From Candidatus Hebobacterum abditum (lineage in GTDB: Bacteria > Armatimonadota > Hebobacteria > Hebobacterales > Hebobacteraceae), in NCBI GenBank assembly GCA_029821875.1, contig JALGXW010000002.1:62001-126000 (forward strand): a stretch of DNA of 64,000 nt, given 5' to 3'. This document shows positions 32,561 to 44,285 of the stretch, piece by piece. Every line of letters begins with the position of its first letter. Position 1 is the stretch's first letter. The notes beneath the pieces were generated by a model. It did not search any database, had not been told where the DNA came from, and saw only the letters and a program-made list of their open reading frames with translations. The translations under genes were made by a program, and so were the position numbers.

Positions 32561-33749
32561 TGATGTCAGCCTCCGACTTGATGAGCACTGTTGGCACCCC
32601 GAACACGGACATTTCGGCGGCCCCGCTGCCCGCTGGTGTGCCACCCCCGACGAGCGCCAACTTCACATCGAACCCCGAGCTCCGAAGGCCGAGAGCAGTC
32701 CTGACGGCCTCTGAGGTCAGCACCGGCGTGATGAGGACGACCATGGCTCCCCAGTTCAGGCTCTCCTTTTCCCGCTCTAGCACCGAGGCGAGGTCCTCAG
32801 CCGGCCCAAGCTCAACCCGGCCCAAGGCGGAGAGAACAGCCGTCAGCTGGGTCCGGTCGCGCCCTGGGTCGACTCGGATGGGCGCCGTGGCAGCCGGCTG
32901 GGCCGGGTCCTTCCCAAGTGCCAGGACGCCTATACGCTGGTGCTTATCTAGCGTGTGCCGAGCCACCGACGCCGCGGCCGTGATCGCTAGCTCCGCGGTT
33001 TCTTCCGCCTCCATCGGGCTGCCAGGGTAGTCGGCGCGACGCAAGTTGAGGACCAGGATGTTGTCCACTTGGGCCGATACCTCGAACAGCTTCGACTGGA
33101 GCCGCCCCGTGTGGGCTGTTGCCCGCCAGTGGACGCGTCTGAGCCCGTCGCCGTGCTGATAGGGGCGGACGCCGATGACCTGCGCGGGGTCCTCCAGCAC
33201 GCGCTGGCGCGCTCGCACCTGGCCGGCAGGCCGCCGCGAGGGAAGCCTCACATGGGTGATCGGCACCACCCGCGGGAAGACCGTGATCGCATGTCCAGCC
33301 GCGGGGCGCCGCTCGACGTGTGTGAGCCCAAAGAGATCGCCCGACCGCAGAAGTACCGGTCCCAGTTCGTAGTAGCCGCGCCGCGCCCCGTGCAGCGTAT
33401 AACGGAAGCTGAATGCGCCGCCGCCTCGAAGCGGGCCAACGCGGCCGCGCAGGCCGGTCATCGGTAGACCCGCAGGCAGCGATTCCGCCGCGACCAACCA
33501 GATCAACGGGAGGCGGGAGCCGTTTCTCACTGTGACTTCGACTGTGGCTAGTCCCTGATAGGGGATGAGGTCAACCGACACCTGGCGCGCGGCAGTCAAC
33601 CCGCGCGCGGCGAGACGAACGGCGAGAGCCCCTGCTGCCCAGACCGCGAGCATGAGGTAGCCGACCCAGGCGAAAGCGGCCGTGCCCGTGGCCCGGGCGA
33701 GCACGAGAGCCAGCGCTGCCAGCAACACCCATAGCAGTGGCAGCACCAT
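32544..33749 (-). CDS. DUF58-family protein (MoxR-associated)
   Basis: 401 residues, ATG at 33749 after GGAGGCTGACAG. Two hydrophobic helices form residues 3-45; the rest is beta-rich then von-Willebrand-A-like. VRPYQHGDGLRRVHWRATAHTG is the DUF58 signature. The gene sits 17 bases after transketolase and its end overlaps the DUF4129 gene. In other genomes the pair is preceded by a MoxR AAA+ ATPase, absent here. The family is proposed to chaperone cofactor insertion or to assemble surface complexes. Confidence 0.85.
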   Translation of the reverse strand: MVLPLLWVLLAALALVLARATGTAAFAWVGYLMLAVWAAGALAVRLAARGLTAARQVSVDLIPYQGLATVEVTVRNGSRLPLIWLVAAESLPAGLPMTGLRGRVGPLRGGGAFSFRYTLHGARRGYYELGPVLLRSGDLFGLTHVERRPAAGHAITVFPRVVPITHVRLPSRRPAGQVRARQRVLEDPAQVIGVRPYQHGDGLRRVHWRATAHTGRLQSKLFEVSAQVDNILVLNLRRADYPGSPMEAEETAELAITAAASVARHTLDKHQRIGVLALGKDPAQPAATAPIRVDPGRDRTQLTAVLSALGRVELGPAEDLASVLEREKESLNWGAMVVLITPVLTSEAVRTALGLRSSGFDVKLALVGGGTPAGSGAAEMSVFGVPTVLIKSEADISGLGI

Positions 33750-33766
33750 CTGTCAGCCTCCGAACG

Positions 33767-35818
33767 CTAGCTCTGTGACAGCAGTCGACGCGCCAGGTCC
33801 GCGGCGCCTTTCGGCGTGAACCCGAGCTTCTCTGCTATCACCTTCCAGGGAGCCGAGAAGCCGTATCGGTCGATCCCGAGCACGGCACCATTCGGGGGGA
33901 CGTACTTCTCCCACCCGAACGAGGTCGCGGCTTCGATCGCAAGCCGTCGCGTCACTGATCTGGGCAGGACCTGCTCCCGGTACTCCGCAGGCTGGGCGTC
34001 GAAGACCTCCCAGCAGCCGAGATTGACCACGCGAACGCGCCGGCCCTCCTCTGCGAGGAGCCCAGCGGCCTCGACCGCCACGTGGACCTCGGAGCCCGTG
34101 CCGATGAGAATGATCTCGGGGTCTTCGGAGTCGAGCAGGACGTAGCCGCCCTTTCGGAGCATCTCGGCCGGGGCAAGGTTCTCCCGGTCCAGCACGGGGA
34201 TGTTCTGGCGAGTAAGGATGAGCGCCGTCGGACCATCCCTCCGCTCGAGGGCCATCATCCATGCGACGGCGGTCTCGGCGGCGTCGGCGGGCCGTATCAC
34301 ATGGAGATTCGGCATGGTGCGAAGAGCGGCGAAGTGCTCGATGGGTTCGTGGGTCGGGCCGTCCTCTCCGAGGAAGACGCTGTCGTGGGTAAAGACGTAG
34401 ATGACCCGTAGCCCAGACAAGGCTGCGAGCCTCACCGACGGCCTCATGTAGTCGGAGAACACGAGGAACGTCCCGCCGTAGGGAATGAACCCGCCGTGCA
34501 GGGCCATCCCGTTGAGGATGCCTCCCATCCCGTGCTCCCGTACCCCGAAGTGGAGGTTCCTGCCCGCGTATGCGTCCTCTCGAACGGCATCCTCCTGCTT
34601 GATGTAGGTCTTCGTGGAGGGGTGAAGATCGGCCGAGCCACCGGCCAGCCCGGGCAACTCCGCACTCAGCACCTGCAGGACTTCTCCCGAGGCATTGCGC
34701 GTGGCGACGCCCTTGCCCGCCTCGAACCTCGGCAGCCGATCCGCGAGGCCGTCCGGGATTGCACCAGACATCCGAGCGTCCCAGAGAACTGCGAGGTCTG
34801 GATTGGCCTCCCGCCAGGCAGCGGACCTCTTCTTCCAGGCATCTGCCTGCGCGTCCAGCTCCTCGCCTCGCGTTGCCAGCGTCTCCCGGACGATGTCGGC
34901 GACGAAGAACGGCGGCTCGGCTGGATACCCGAGGTTCTCCTTGGTGAGCCTCAGTTCGTCCTCGCCGAGGGGGGCCCCATGCGCCTCGGCGTCGTCCTGC
35001 ATGTTCGGGCTGCCCTTTGCGATGTGGGTGCGGCAGATGATGAGGCTCGGCTTCTGCTGCTCTGCCTGCGCCGCCTCGATTGCCCGCGCGACGGCCGCCC
35101 GATCGTGGCCGTCGATGCGCTGGACGTGCCAGTTGTAGCCCTCGAATCGGCGACCAACATCTTCGCTCATGGCGAGGTCGGTGTCGCCTTCTATCGTAAT
35201 GTGATTGTCGTCGTAGAGATAGATGATCTTCCCCAGACCGAGATGGCCGGCGATGGCCGCCGCCTCGTGGGAAACTCCCTCCATGATGTCGCCATCGCTG
35301 CAGATGGCGTACGTGTAGTGATCTACGATCGGCTCGCCATCACGGTTGAACTGGGCCGCGAGCATCCGCTCCGCTAGGGCGAGGCCGACGCCATTCGCGG
35401 ATCCCTGACCCAGCGGCCCTGTCGTGGTCTCCACGCCCGGCGCGCAGCCATACTCGGGGTGGCCCGGTGTCCGGCTCTCCCACTGGCGGAACTGCATGAG
35501 GTCATCCATCTGCATGTCATAGCCGAAGAGATGCAGCAGCGAATACAGCAGCATCGATCCATGCCCAGCCGAGAGCACGAACCGGTCGCGGTCCGGCCAC
35601 TCGGGATTGGCGGGGCTGTGCTTCAGGAAGCGGGACCACAGCACGTATGCCGCGTCCGCCATGCCCATGGGCATGCCGGGATGGCCGGACTTCGCCTTCT
35701 CGACGCCGTCCATAGCCAGCGCGCGTATCGTATTCACGATCAGTTCGTCGAGGTCGTTGCCCGACAGATCGCGCCCATAGGTCTTCGGATCGGCCGGGGC
35801 GGACTTATTGTCGCTCAC
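33767..35818 (-). CDS. tkt: Transketolase
   Basis: 683 residues, GTG at 35818 with CAGGAG eight bases upstream; the open frame continues 170 codons further but has no start with a ribosome binding site and no homologous features. ThDP- and metal-binding residues: [17 protein letters not shown] (His at the active site), [31 protein letters not shown] (DG...N metal motif) and [20 protein letters not shown] (pyrimidine half). It transfers two-carbon units in the pentose phosphate pathway. The first gene of the transketolase/DUF58/DUF4129 operon. Lengths agree with the family (about 660-680). Confidence 0.95.
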   Translation of the reverse strand: MSDNKSAPADPKTYGRDLSGNDLDELIVNTIRALAMDGVEKAKSGHPGMPMGMADAAYVLWSRFLKHSPANPEWPDRDRFVLSAGHGSMLLYSLLHLFGYDMQMDDLMQFRQWESRTPGHPEYGCAPGVETTTGPLGQGSANGVGLALAERMLAAQFNRDGEPIVDHYTYAICSDGDIMEGVSHEAAAIAGHLGLGKIIYLYDDNHITIEGDTDLAMSEDVGRRFEGYNWHVQRIDGHDRAAVARAIEAAQAEQQKPSLIICRTHIAKGSPNMQDDAEAHGAPLGEDELRLTKENLGYPAEPPFFVADIVRETLATRGEELDAQADAWKKRSAAWREANPDLAVLWDARMSGAIPDGLADRLPRFEAGKGVATRNASGEVLQVLSAELPGLAGGSADLHPSTKTYIKQEDAVREDAYAGRNLHFGVREHGMGGILNGMALHGGFIPYGGTFLVFSDYMRPSVRLAALSGLRVIYVFTHDSVFLGEDGPTHEPIEHFAALRTMPNLHVIRPADAAETAVAWMMALERRDGPTALILTRQNIPVLDRENLAPAEMLRKGGYVLLDSEDPEIILIGTGSEVHVAVEAAGLLAEEGRRVRVVNLGCWEVFDAQPAEYREQVLPRSVTRRLAIEAATSFGWEKYVPPNGAVLGIDRYGFSAPWKVIAEKLGFTPKGAADLARRLLSQS

Positions 35819-36207
35819 GTGGGCAGCTCCTGGGAGGAGATCGGGGCAGGCCGATCCGGCTTGCCCATCACCGTTGTTTTGGCCCGCGAGGCCATCAACT
35901 CCTGCCTGGTCGTTGGCTGTGAGTGTTGTTCCGAGAACTGATCGGCTCGGAGGGACGTCAATGCACGTAGCCACATGGGCGGCAAGGCTCATCGTCCTCT
36001 CCGAGGGGAGATCGGCGCGGTAACGGGGAACCTGGAGATCGACTATCGCCCACGAAGTCGGTTTGAGCCCGCGCGGGCTGGCGGAAGGGCGATGCGGCGG
36101 GAAGGCAGAAGAAGCCGGGGCGCTGTGGCCGGGCCGTCCCGGCGGAGCTTCCGGAAGGCACAAGCTGGCGTGTCTTGGGCAAGACGCCGGCGAGAGGAGC
36201 GTCCCAC
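35819..36207. other. Divergent intergenic region, no gene seen
   Basis: This 389-base gap holds the 5' regions of transketolase (minus) and the DUF4091 protein (plus). I see no coding frame with a start and a ribosome binding site in it, other than overlaps with shadows. No sigma-70-like promoter with both boxes near consensus was found by eye. GC-rich short inverted repeats are present, but none is longer than 7 bp. Confidence 0.5.
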
Positions 36208-39200
36208 ATGCGAGTACCAACAGCTGCGATTGCGACGGGTGTAGCCGTTCTGCTGTCAGCCGGGCTGGCACTGGGCAACACCGTCTCGACCAACCTCCTG
36301 CCGAACCCGTCATTCGAGGTGGGCACAACCGATCCCGCGGGCTGGACCGCCTTCTCTCTCGGAGGGTACGCCTTGGAGTACCAGGGCCTTGATGGCGAGC
36401 GCTGCGTCAGCGTGACAGGGCTCGGCCGCGATAGCTCGTGGTGGGCCCCGAAGGGCCTCATCGCTTTCGAGCCGAACCGAGTCTACCACCTCTCGTATTG
36501 GGCAAGGCGAGGCCCGCAGTCAACTGGCGGCACAGTCATAGCCGGCCTGGAGTCGGTCAACAGAGACGCTTCCGTCGGCACCGACTGGACGAGGAAGGGA
36601 TTCTACTTCCGCACGCCCGACACGGTTGTGTCGAGTGACCTCTTCAGGCTGGGACAGTGGCACCTCACAGGAAAGGTCTTCTTCGACAACGTGATTGTGA
36701 CGCCCGCAGTGTCCGTCGTGCTTGGGCCTGGCGAGATGGACATTGAGCTCGGCGAGGGGGAGAGCATAGCCCAAGGAAGCTACGAGGCCTCACACGTGCT
36801 CTCGGGCCTCGGGTCGACGGAGTTCCGCTGTCTGGACCGCTTCACCGCTGGCTTCAACAGCAACCGATGGGTCTTCAACGGGCCGCAGCACGTCACGTAT
36901 AGGCATGCGGTGGGCCGCCTGAGGCACGCCGAGCCCGAGGTCGAGGTCGCTGTCAACTGGCACGTCAGGGGCTCCCTCGTGGTCCATGCGAGTGCCGACG
37001 GGGAGACGTGGGTCAAACTCGGCGAGGTGGACTCGGTGAAGACTGCTGCGTTTCCTGTGCCGAGCGAGATCCTTCCGACCCGCGAGATGTGGGTGCGTCT
37101 CACCGCCACGCCCGGAGCTGAGCTGCAGGTGAACCGCTACACCTATCGGTGCATGCTGCGCGAGGCCGAGTCGATCGGCCGCATGGTGGGCACCACATCG
37201 TATATCGGGCTGCTGCACGGCAGCGATGATCTGGCTGTGGAAGTGGCACATCTCGGCGATCTGCGCCCGGGCGCGGATGGCGCGGCCGAGTTGATCGTCG
37301 AGAACCTCGGCCCTCGCCGCTCACTCAGGCTCAGGCTCGGCGCGGAGACAGGCAGTGCGGTGGCGGACGAGGCGATCGCCAGATTCTCGCTCTCCCCAGG
37401 CGGGAGGCGCCGGGCTGTCCTTCCGCTGCTCCTGGACGCCGCGGGCACCTACCTCCTCCGGATGGAGTGCACAGAGCTCCCCTCTGAAGAGCTGCTGTGG
37501 GCCGCCGAATCGACGGTGAGCATATCCCCGCTCTATGACTCCCGGGGCGGCGCGCTGCTTCACAAGGACTCTGCTCTCGCGATCTGGTGGTGTGAACCGG
37601 AGAGAAAGGTCAGCCGCGGCCGCCCGATCCCCGGGGCCGGCGCCAGCGCTCTGAGGATCGAGGCCGCGGCCAACGAGTATGAGGCCGCCCAGCTCGTGCT
37701 GACACCCCGCGAGCCGCTCGCGGGCTGCAGACTGACGGCAGGCGACCTCGTCTCCGAGTCCGGTGCGCGCATCTGCGCGGATGAGGTGGAGATCCGTACG
37801 GTCGAATACGTTCCAGTTGAGCATCCCACAGACGAATTGGGGGCTGTCGATGAATGGCCCGACCCTTTGCCGCTCCACGATGCACCCGTCGACCTGGCCG
37901 CCGCAAGGAATCAGCCATTCTGGGTGAGCGTGCACGTGGTGCCCGGCACGCCCGCGGGGGACTACCGCGGGCATCTGGCCCTGCGCGCCGATGGCGCCTC
38001 CTACGAAGTCCCAATGGTGGTGCATGTCTGGGACTTCGAGCTGCCGAACACGACGCACTTGCGCAGCGGATTCGGCCTGTCGCACTGGCTCCTCCGGCGC
38101 TACCACAATCTCACATCGGAGGAGGAGCTGCGGCAGGTGCACCGGCTCTACCTCCGCGACTTCGCGGAGCATCGCGTCGCGCCGTACACCTTCGGCCGCC
38201 CGATCCATGTGGAATGGGAGAGGGGCGCGCACGGCTACGTCGATCCGAAGTTCGACTTCTCTGAGTTCGATGAAGACGCGCGGTTTGCGCTGGAGGAGCT
38301 TGGCTTCAACAGCTTCCGACTGGACCTGGAAGGGCTCGGCGACGGCACGTACCAGTCGCGGCGGCTCGGCCGCATCCTGGACCTCGAACAGGGCACCCCT
38401 GACCACGAGAGGAGCTTCCGCCGCTACGCTTGGGCCGTGCAGGAGTACCTCGAGCATCGGGGATGGCTCGACGAGGCCTACGTGTACTGGTTCGATGAGC
38501 CGCAGGAGAAGGACTACCAGTTCGTTCGCGAGGGGATGGAGCTGATCCACCGCGCGGCCCCCAAGCTTACCCGCATGCTCACAGAGCACCCCGATCCGCG
38601 CCTGCATGAGGCGGTGGACCTGTGGTGCCTGCCCACCTACATGCTCGCCCCAGCGACGACGCGAAGCCACCAGGTCGCGGACGATGAGTTCTGGTGGTAC
38701 CTTTGCACCGGCCCGAAGGCGCCGTACTTCACGCTGTTCCTGGATCACTACGGCACTGAGATGCGCCTGTGGTCGTGGGCGACCTGGAAGTACGGGCTCG
38801 ACGGCCTCCTGGTCTGGCAGACCATGTACTGGACATCGGGGAATGCCTATCCCGGCGATCAAGTGCAGAACCCGTGGCAGGACGCGATGAGCTGGACCTC
38901 CGGGTACGGACTGGAGCCGGGCGAGCGCCGTCCGTGGGGGAACGGTGATGGCAGATTCTTGTACCCGCCGAATCGCGACCCGGGTGTGGACGACACCAAG
39001 TACCTGGAGGGGCCAATTCCTTCCATTCGGTGGGAGCTACTGCGGGATGGCATTGAGGATTATGAGTACTTGTGGCTGCTGAAGCAGCAGGCCGACCGCC
39101 TCACGCAGGCCGGCGTCGATCAGTCAGTGTACGAAGACGCGAAGCTGCTGCTCGCGGTACCGGCCGAGGTGTGCGCCAGCCTGACAGACTTCACGACAAC

Positions 39201-39270
39201 GCCGGAGCCGATCCGCGCCCACCGCGCCAAGCTGGCGGCCGCTATCGAACGCCTGCAGCGGGAACGCTAG
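36208..39270 (+). CDS. Secreted DUF4091/GH123-like glycoside hydrolase with N-terminal beta-sandwich
   Basis: 1020 residues from ATG 36208, following GAGAGGAGC; the upstream frame has no good start. Signal peptide 1-27. An N-terminal CBM-like domain ([18 protein letters not shown]) is followed by beta domains. From about residue 610 the DUF4091 TIM-barrel appears: [12 protein letters not shown]..., [15 protein letters not shown] with the acidic pair, [20 protein letters not shown], and the signature [14 protein letters not shown] near the end. The WFDEP acids are the likely catalytic site. GH123 acts on beta-N-acetylgalactosaminides; DUF4091 substrates are less known. Confidence 0.8.
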   Translation: MRVPTAAIATGVAVLLSAGLALGNTVSTNLLPNPSFEVGTTDPAGWTAFSLGGYALEYQGLDGERCVSVTGLGRDSSWWAPKGLIAFEPNRVYHLSYWARRGPQSTGGTVIAGLESVNRDASVGTDWTRKGFYFRTPDTVVSSDLFRLGQWHLTGKVFFDNVIVTPAVSVVLGPGEMDIELGEGESIAQGSYEASHVLSGLGSTEFRCLDRFTAGFNSNRWVFNGPQHVTYRHAVGRLRHAEPEVEVAVNWHVRGSLVVHASADGETWVKLGEVDSVKTAAFPVPSEILPTREMWVRLTATPGAELQVNRYTYRCMLREAESIGRMVGTTSYIGLLHGSDDLAVEVAHLGDLRPGADGAAELIVENLGPRRSLRLRLGAETGSAVADEAIARFSLSPGGRRRAVLPLLLDAAGTYLLRMECTELPSEELLWAAESTVSISPLYDSRGGALLHKDSALAIWWCEPERKVSRGRPIPGAGASALRIEAAANEYEAAQLVLTPREPLAGCRLTAGDLVSESGARICADEVEIRTVEYVPVEHPTDELGAVDEWPDPLPLHDAPVDLAAARNQPFWVSVHVVPGTPAGDYRGHLALRADGASYEVPMVVHVWDFELPNTTHLRSGFGLSHWLLRRYHNLTSEEELRQVHRLYLRDFAEHRVAPYTFGRPIHVEWERGAHGYVDPKFDFSEFDEDARFALEELGFNSFRLDLEGLGDGTYQSRRLGRILDLEQGTPDHERSFRRYAWAVQEYLEHRGWLDEAYVYWFDEPQEKDYQFVREGMELIHRAAPKLTRMLTEHPDPRLHEAVDLWCLPTYMLAPATTRSHQVADDEFWWYLCTGPKAPYFTLFLDHYGTEMRLWSWATWKYGLDGLLVWQTMYWTSGNAYPGDQVQNPWQDAMSWTSGYGLEPGERRPWGNGDGRFLYPPNRDPGVDDTKYLEGPIPSIRWELLRDGIEDYEYLWLLKQQADRLTQAGVDQSVYEDAKLLLAVPAEVCASLTDFTTTPEPIRAHRAKLAAAIERLQRER

Positions 39271-39437
39271 AGAGAACTGGCTGGTTGACTGCTTGGCGTC
39301 CCCCCGGGCCTCGCTGACGCGGCAGAAGCGAGCGCCTCGCCTTGCCGTCTAGGGTGCCTGCGAAGGCCCGGACCGTCACAGGACTGCCTTCGCACACCCC
39401 GAATCCCTGGCCAGCAACCACTGTATCGCATATCGGG

Positions 39438-41864
39438 GTGCGGCGAGTGCTGGATTCGTGGCGCGCAAGGGTAGCTCTGGCGGCGGCAATCGTGGCGGCC
39501 GCTGCACTGGTGGGCCTGCTGGCTCTGCAGCTTCGGAAGACAGAGCCGATTCATCGCGCCGATCGAGGGAAGTCAATGACACACACCAACCGGCTGGTAG
39601 ACGAGAAGAGCCCTTACCTGCAACAGCATGCTCACAACCCGGTCGACTGGTATCCATGGGGTGAGGAGGCCTTCGAGAAGGCGAGGCGGGAGAACAAGGC
39701 GATCTTCCTATCCGTCGGCTACTCGACCTGCTACTGGTGCCACGTGATGGAGCGGGAGAGCTTCGAGAACGAGGAGATCGCCCGGCTGCTCAACGAGAAC
39801 TTCGTCTCGATCAAGGTCGACCGGGAGGAGAGGCCCGACATCGATCAGACCTACATGGACGCGGTGCAGGTGATCACCGGCCGCGGCGGATGGCCGATGT
39901 CGGCGTTTCTCCTACCTGACGGCAGGCCGTTTCACGGGGGAACCTACTTCCCGCGCGAGCAGTTTGCACGGATTCTGACCGAAGTCGCCAGGATGTTCCG
40001 AGAGGACCGCGAGATGGTGGCGCAGGCGGCCGATGAGATCGCCCGTGCGGTCGAGGGACTGGCGGGAGTCCCCGAGCGCGAGGCAGGCTCCCGTCTCGGC
40101 CGCCATCTGATCCGCCGGGCTCTCGAGGCGCTCCACAGGAACTTCGACGCGGAGAACGGCGGATTCGGGACCGCGCCCAAGTTCCCGCCGCACACCGCGC
40201 TCGCCCTGCTGCTGCGCGAGTACGGGAGCGGCCGGGGCGAGGGCCTGCTGGAGATGGCCAAGCATACCTTGGACAGCATGGCCCTCGGTGGGATCCACGA
40301 CCACATCGGCGGCGGCTTTCATCGCTACTCGACCGACGAGCGATGGCTCGTACCTCACTTCGAGAAGATGCTGTATGACAATGCCCTGCTATCCCGCAGG
40401 TATATCGAGGCCTACGCGGTCACGCATGATCCCTTCTATCGCGAGGTGGCTGAAAGCATCTACGGCTGGGTCGAGCGGGAGATGACGAGCCCAGAGGGAG
40501 CCTTCTACTCGGCGCTGGACGCGGAGAGCGAGGGGGTCGAGGGGAAGTTCTATGTCTGGACGAGCAGCGAGATTGCGGAAGTGCTTGGCGACGCGGACGC
40601 CGAGTTCTTCGCCGACATATACGGCATTGAGGAAGAGGGCAACTACGCCGAGGAGGCGACCGGGCGGGCGAGCGGCGAGAACATCCCCTTCCTCGAGCGC
40701 CGTCCGCTGGATCTGGCAGCAGACCGCGGTATGGCGCCCGTTGAGTTGAGGAGTCGAGTCGCGGCGGCCCGGGGGAAGCTGCTGGAGGTGCGCAGTGGCC
40801 GCCCCCGCCCGCGCCGAGACGACAAGGTACTTGCCTCGTGGAACGGCCTGATGATCGGCAGCCTCGCCTACGCGGGTCGGGAGCTGTCAGAGCCCCGGTA
40901 CACTGAGGCCGGGGTGCGGGCGGCCGACTTCCTACTCGCGAACCTGTGGGTGGAGGATCGGCTGCTCCGCCGGTGGAGAGACGGGGAGGCGAGGTTCCAG
41001 GGCTATCTAGAAGACTACGTCTTTGCGGCCTACGGCCTAGTGGAGCTGTATGAGGCAACGGGTGACCGCAAGTGGTTGGAGTGGTCCACGAAGCTGATGG
41101 ATGCAGCCATCGCCGACTTCTGGGACCAGTCAGAGGGCGGTTTCTTCTACACCGGCGCGCACGCCGAGCAGTTGCTCGGCCGCCGGAAGGACGCCCTCGA
41201 CCGCCCGCTACCCTCGGGCAACGGAACGGCAGCGTTGCTGCTGCTCAGGCTGGCGAACCTGACGGGGAACGAATCCTATGCCGAGTACGCAGGGAAGACT
41301 CTGCACTTGCTCGTGCCCTGGATGGAGCGCGCGCCGTATGGCACTGAGACTCTTCATCTCGCCACGGCAATCTACCTGGACCGGGCGGAGCGGCGCGCAC
41401 GTCGAGAGCCTCTGACTGCGCCCTCTGCAGAGCCCGAGGCCGTGACCGTCGAGAAGCATCCGGTGAAGCTCACGGCGGCGGCGTCGAAGGCGATCGTTGG
41501 GCAGGGGGATGAATTCGAGATAGCGATCGAGCTCGAAGTCGCCGAGGGCTGGCACATCAACTCGCACAGCCCGCGGCAGGGCTTCCTCGTCCCGACATCG
41601 CTGGATACCACGGATGAGGCGCCCGTGACGCTCGGCGAGATCGCCTACCCGGCGGGCCACGATATCGATCTGGCAGGGGAATCGCTCTCCGTATACGATG
41701 GAGTTGTCAGATTCTCGATTCCTGCCAAGGTTGCCGCGGACTCGGTGCCGGGAGAGGGCCCGCTCACGTTCACGCTCAGGTTCCAGGCCTGCGACGACAA
41801 GAGTTGTCTCGCACCCGAGCAGCTGGCGTTGGAGCTGCCGCTGCGCATTGCCGCCGCGCAATAA
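39438..41864 (+). CDS. SPATA20/YyaL-like thioredoxin-domain protein fused to a DsbD-N-like domain
   Basis: 808 residues from GTG 39438. This start keeps an N-terminal membrane anchor (about residues 9-32, [19 protein letters not shown]). A later ATG at 39576, with GAGGGA upstream, would give the classical cytosolic start [22 protein letters not shown]. The DUF255 thioredoxin domain has CYWCHVM (Cys pair) and is followed by a six-hairpin barrel with [18 protein letters not shown]. The C-terminal 140 residues ([35 protein letters not shown], split by the limit, ending [14 protein letters not shown]) resemble the DsbD alpha domain with its own Cys pair. The combination suggests a periplasmic thiol-linked role. 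Confidence 0.8.
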   Translation: MRRVLDSWRARVALAAAIVAAAALVGLLALQLRKTEPIHRADRGKSMTHTNRLVDEKSPYLQQHAHNPVDWYPWGEEAFEKARRENKAIFLSVGYSTCYWCHVMERESFENEEIARLLNENFVSIKVDREERPDIDQTYMDAVQVITGRGGWPMSAFLLPDGRPFHGGTYFPREQFARILTEVARMFREDREMVAQAADEIARAVEGLAGVPEREAGSRLGRHLIRRALEALHRNFDAENGGFGTAPKFPPHTALALLLREYGSGRGEGLLEMAKHTLDSMALGGIHDHIGGGFHRYSTDERWLVPHFEKMLYDNALLSRRYIEAYAVTHDPFYREVAESIYGWVEREMTSPEGAFYSALDAESEGVEGKFYVWTSSEIAEVLGDADAEFFADIYGIEEEGNYAEEATGRASGENIPFLERRPLDLAADRGMAPVELRSRVAAARGKLLEVRSGRPRPRRDDKVLASWNGLMIGSLAYAGRELSEPRYTEAGVRAADFLLANLWVEDRLLRRWRDGEARFQGYLEDYVFAAYGLVELYEATGDRKWLEWSTKLMDAAIADFWDQSEGGFFYTGAHAEQLLGRRKDALDRPLPSGNGTAALLLLRLANLTGNESYAEYAGKTLHLLVPWMERAPYGTETLHLATAIYLDRAERRARREPLTAPSAEPEAVTVEKHPVKLTAAASKAIVGQGDEFEIAIELEVAEGWHINSHSPRQGFLVPTSLDTTDEAPVTLGEIAYPAGHDIDLAGESLSVYDGVVRFSIPAKVAADSVPGEGPLTFTLRFQACDDKSCLAPEQLALELPLRIAAAQ

Positions 41865-41954
41865 CGGGGGAGCGAGACGCCGACCGCCGAAGCAGGGGGC
41901 TCGCAAGCCGGAACCGAAAGCAGACTCCCAGGTCATTCTCTGTGAGGGTCCAAC

Positions 41955-43415
41955 ATGCGGATTCTGTTTCTCGACCTGGATACACTGCGACCGGATCATC
42001 TTGGCTGCTACGGCTACCACCGACAGACGTCCCCCAACATCGACCGGCTGGCCGCCGAGGGGCTGGCCTTCGATAACTACTACTGCTCAGATGCTCCCTG
42101 CCTGCCGTCGCGCGCGGGGTTGATGACTGGGCGTTTCGGCATCCACACGGGAGTTGTGGGCCACGGCGGCACGGCGGCCGACATGCGTCTGGAGGGATGG
42201 AGGCGGGGGTTCCGTGACCGCCTCGCCTCGGAAAGCCTGCCTGCCCTTCTGCGGTCTGTCGGCTTCAGAACGGCGACCATCAGCCCCTTTGCCGAGCGCC
42301 ACGGGGCCTGGTGGTTCTACGCCGGGTTCTCAGAGATGTACAACACTGGCATGGGTGGCATGGAGTCGGCCGAGCACGTGACCCCTACCGTACTGGACTG
42401 GATCGAACGCAACGCGCAGGAGGACAACTGGTTCCTCCACGTCAACTACTGGGACCCGCACACCCCCTACCGAGCGCCACCGGAGTTCGGCAATCCGTTT
42501 GAGGGCGGACCCCTGCCCGATTGGATAACCGAGGAGGCGCTTGCCGAGCACCAACAGGCCGTCGGCCCCCACACAGCCAGAGATGTCGCCATGTGGGACG
42601 CCACCACCGATCCGAAGTACCCGCGGTATCCGGGTGAGATCAGAGATATGGGCGATCTCCGCAGGATGATCGACGGCTATGACTGCGGCATCCGGTACAT
42701 GGACGACCACATCGGTCAGCTGCTCGGGGCGCTGGATCGCCAGGGTGTGCTCGACGACCTCGCGGTCATCATCAGCTCAGACCACGCGGAGAACATGGGG
42801 GAATTCGGCATCTACGGCGAGCACGCGACTGCGGACCACGCTACCTGCCGGATACCGATGATCATCCGCTGGCCCGGCGGGCAAGGGGGCAGGAGGGACG
42901 CCGGCCTCCACTACAATCTCGACCTCGCACCGACACTTGCCGAGCTGTTCGAGCGAGAGCCCCTCCCCGCCTGGGATGGTCGCAGCTACGCGCCGGCCGT
43001 GCTTCGGGGAGAGGAATGCGGCCGGGAGTATCTCGTGCTCAGCCAGTGCGCCCACGTATGCCAGCGATCGGTGCGGTCTGGTCCCTGGCTCTACATGCGG
43101 ACCCATCACGATGGGTTCCGGCTGTTTCCAGACGAGATGCTGTTCGACGTCGAGCAGGACCCCCACGAGCAACATGATGTCGCGGCAGAGCATCCCGACA
43201 TCTGCCGTCAGGCGGCCTCCTACCTGAGCGAATGGCATGACTCGATGATGAAGTCTATGCCATACGCGGTGGACCCGCTGTGGACCGTCATGAGGGAGGG
43301 CGGCCCGGAGCATACCCGCGGGATGCTCCGGCACTACTGCGAGCGGCTCAAGGCAACCGGGCGCGAGTACGCCATCCCCGAGTTGAGGCGAAGGCACTCC
43401 CAGGAGCTCACGTAG
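41955..43415 (+). CDS. Type I (formylglycine) sulfatase
   Basis: 486 residues; ATG at 41955 after TGTGAGGGTCC. The sulfatase signature APCLPSRAGLMTGR gives Cys-x-Pro-Ser-Arg, the site of conversion to formylglycine by an anaerobic or FGE-type maturase. Metal ligands include FLDLDTLRPDHLG at the N-terminus and SSDHAENMG in the middle, and the His pair appears in DADHATCRIP-like text (AEHATADHATC). No signal peptide is seen. It would remove sulfate from a glycan or glycosaminoglycan; no maturase gene is nearby. Confidence 0.88.
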   Translation: MRILFLDLDTLRPDHLGCYGYHRQTSPNIDRLAAEGLAFDNYYCSDAPCLPSRAGLMTGRFGIHTGVVGHGGTAADMRLEGWRRGFRDRLASESLPALLRSVGFRTATISPFAERHGAWWFYAGFSEMYNTGMGGMESAEHVTPTVLDWIERNAQEDNWFLHVNYWDPHTPYRAPPEFGNPFEGGPLPDWITEEALAEHQQAVGPHTARDVAMWDATTDPKYPRYPGEIRDMGDLRRMIDGYDCGIRYMDDHIGQLLGALDRQGVLDDLAVIISSDHAENMGEFGIYGEHATADHATCRIPMIIRWPGGQGGRRDAGLHYNLDLAPTLAELFEREPLPAWDGRSYAPAVLRGEECGREYLVLSQCAHVCQRSVRSGPWLYMRTHHDGFRLFPDEMLFDVEQDPHEQHDVAAEHPDICRQAASYLSEWHDSMMKSMPYAVDPLWTVMREGGPEHTRGMLRHYCERLKATGREYAIPELRRRHSQELT

Positions 43416-43432
43416 TCCGCCACGGCGGGCCG

Positions 43433-44275
43433 CTAAGGGCGGCTCATCAGCCAGTCGGCGACTCTCCGTGCGTATCGTAGCTTCAGAACCAGAAGGTCTC
43501 GAGTCGGGGCGCGCTCGCCGGGAATCTCGAAATTCAGCGCGCTCGCGGAGCCCACTTCGTGGAGGGCCTGCATCACCACGGGCCAGTCGATGGTGCCGTT
43601 GCCTGGCGTCAGGTGCTGATCGGCGGAGCCATCGGTGTCGGAGATGTGGGTGGCCCAGAGCGCATCGCCACACTCTCGGATGGCCGCGGCGAGATCCAGT
43701 CCCGCGACGTGGGCGTGAGATGTGTCGAAGGTAATCCCGAGGGCTGGGCTGCCAACGGCCTCGATGAGGTCGAGCAGGTCGCGGGGACGCGCGCCGAAGC
43801 GCGGGGATGCCTGCCTGCCCGGCATGTTCTCGATGCCGATCCGGAGACTGAGAGAAGCGGCCTGCTCGCTGAGGCGGCGGAAGCTCTCGACGTTGAGGTT
43901 GAAGACGTGCTGAGTCTCCCCCGCTTCAGCGTGCCGTCCGCCCGGGTGTATCACGGCGTCCCGTATCCCAAGCGCGGCGCAGTGGCTCATGTGCCTGATG
44001 AGCGTCTCGATGTCTGCCCGGCGCCGGCCCTCATCCGGGTGGGCTACATCTGCGCGAAGGTAGGCGTGTGCCTGCGGCATGGTGAGTGACAGCTCTGACA
44101 GCGTGTTCCGCAACTCGGCAGTTCTGGCGGCTGGATCGCCGTCTTCGTCGATCTCCTCGAGGTGCTCGGTGGAGAGCTCAAAGCAATTCCAGCCACATGA
44201 CTTGAGAAAGCGCAAGCCTTCGGCCAAGGGCTCGCCGTACACGATGCCGGTCCAGATGGAGAGGGTCATCGCCAT
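43433..44275 (-). CDS. Sugar phosphate isomerase/epimerase (xylose-isomerase-like TIM barrel)
   Basis: 280 residues. Starts LSIWTGIVYGEPLAEGLRFLKSCGWNCFELSTEHLEEI and carries the barrel strands of the AP-endonuclease-2/IolE-like family. Metal site candidates: IGIENMPG (Glu), GITFDTSHAHVAG (Asp/His) and THISDTDGSADQHLTPGNG (Asp, His), then LNFEIPGER (Glu). It could epimerise or isomerise a sugar. It follows the SDR gene by 10 bases on the same strand. The ATG at 44275 or 44269 both fit; no clear ribosome binding site was seen. Confidence 0.8.
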   Translation of the reverse strand: MAMTLSIWTGIVYGEPLAEGLRFLKSCGWNCFELSTEHLEEIDEDGDPAARTAELRNTLSELSLTMPQAHAYLRADVAHPDEGRRRADIETLIRHMSHCAALGIRDAVIHPGGRHAEAGETQHVFNLNVESFRRLSEQAASLSLRIGIENMPGRQASPRFGARPRDLLDLIEAVGSPALGITFDTSHAHVAGLDLAAAIRECGDALWATHISDTDGSADQHLTPGNGTIDWPVVMQALHEVGSASALNFEIPGERAPTRDLLVLKLRYARRVADWLMSRP

Positions 44276-44285
44276 GTGCGGTCGG

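Noticed and set aside
35819-36328. 170-residue N-terminal extension of transketolase
   Set aside because: No similarity to transketolase; a GTG with a ribosome binding site lies at 35818.
39342-39437. TTG start of the SPATA20-like gene at 39342
   Set aside because: The extra residues are Pro/Thr-rich without a signal; GTG 39438 or ATG 39576 are better.
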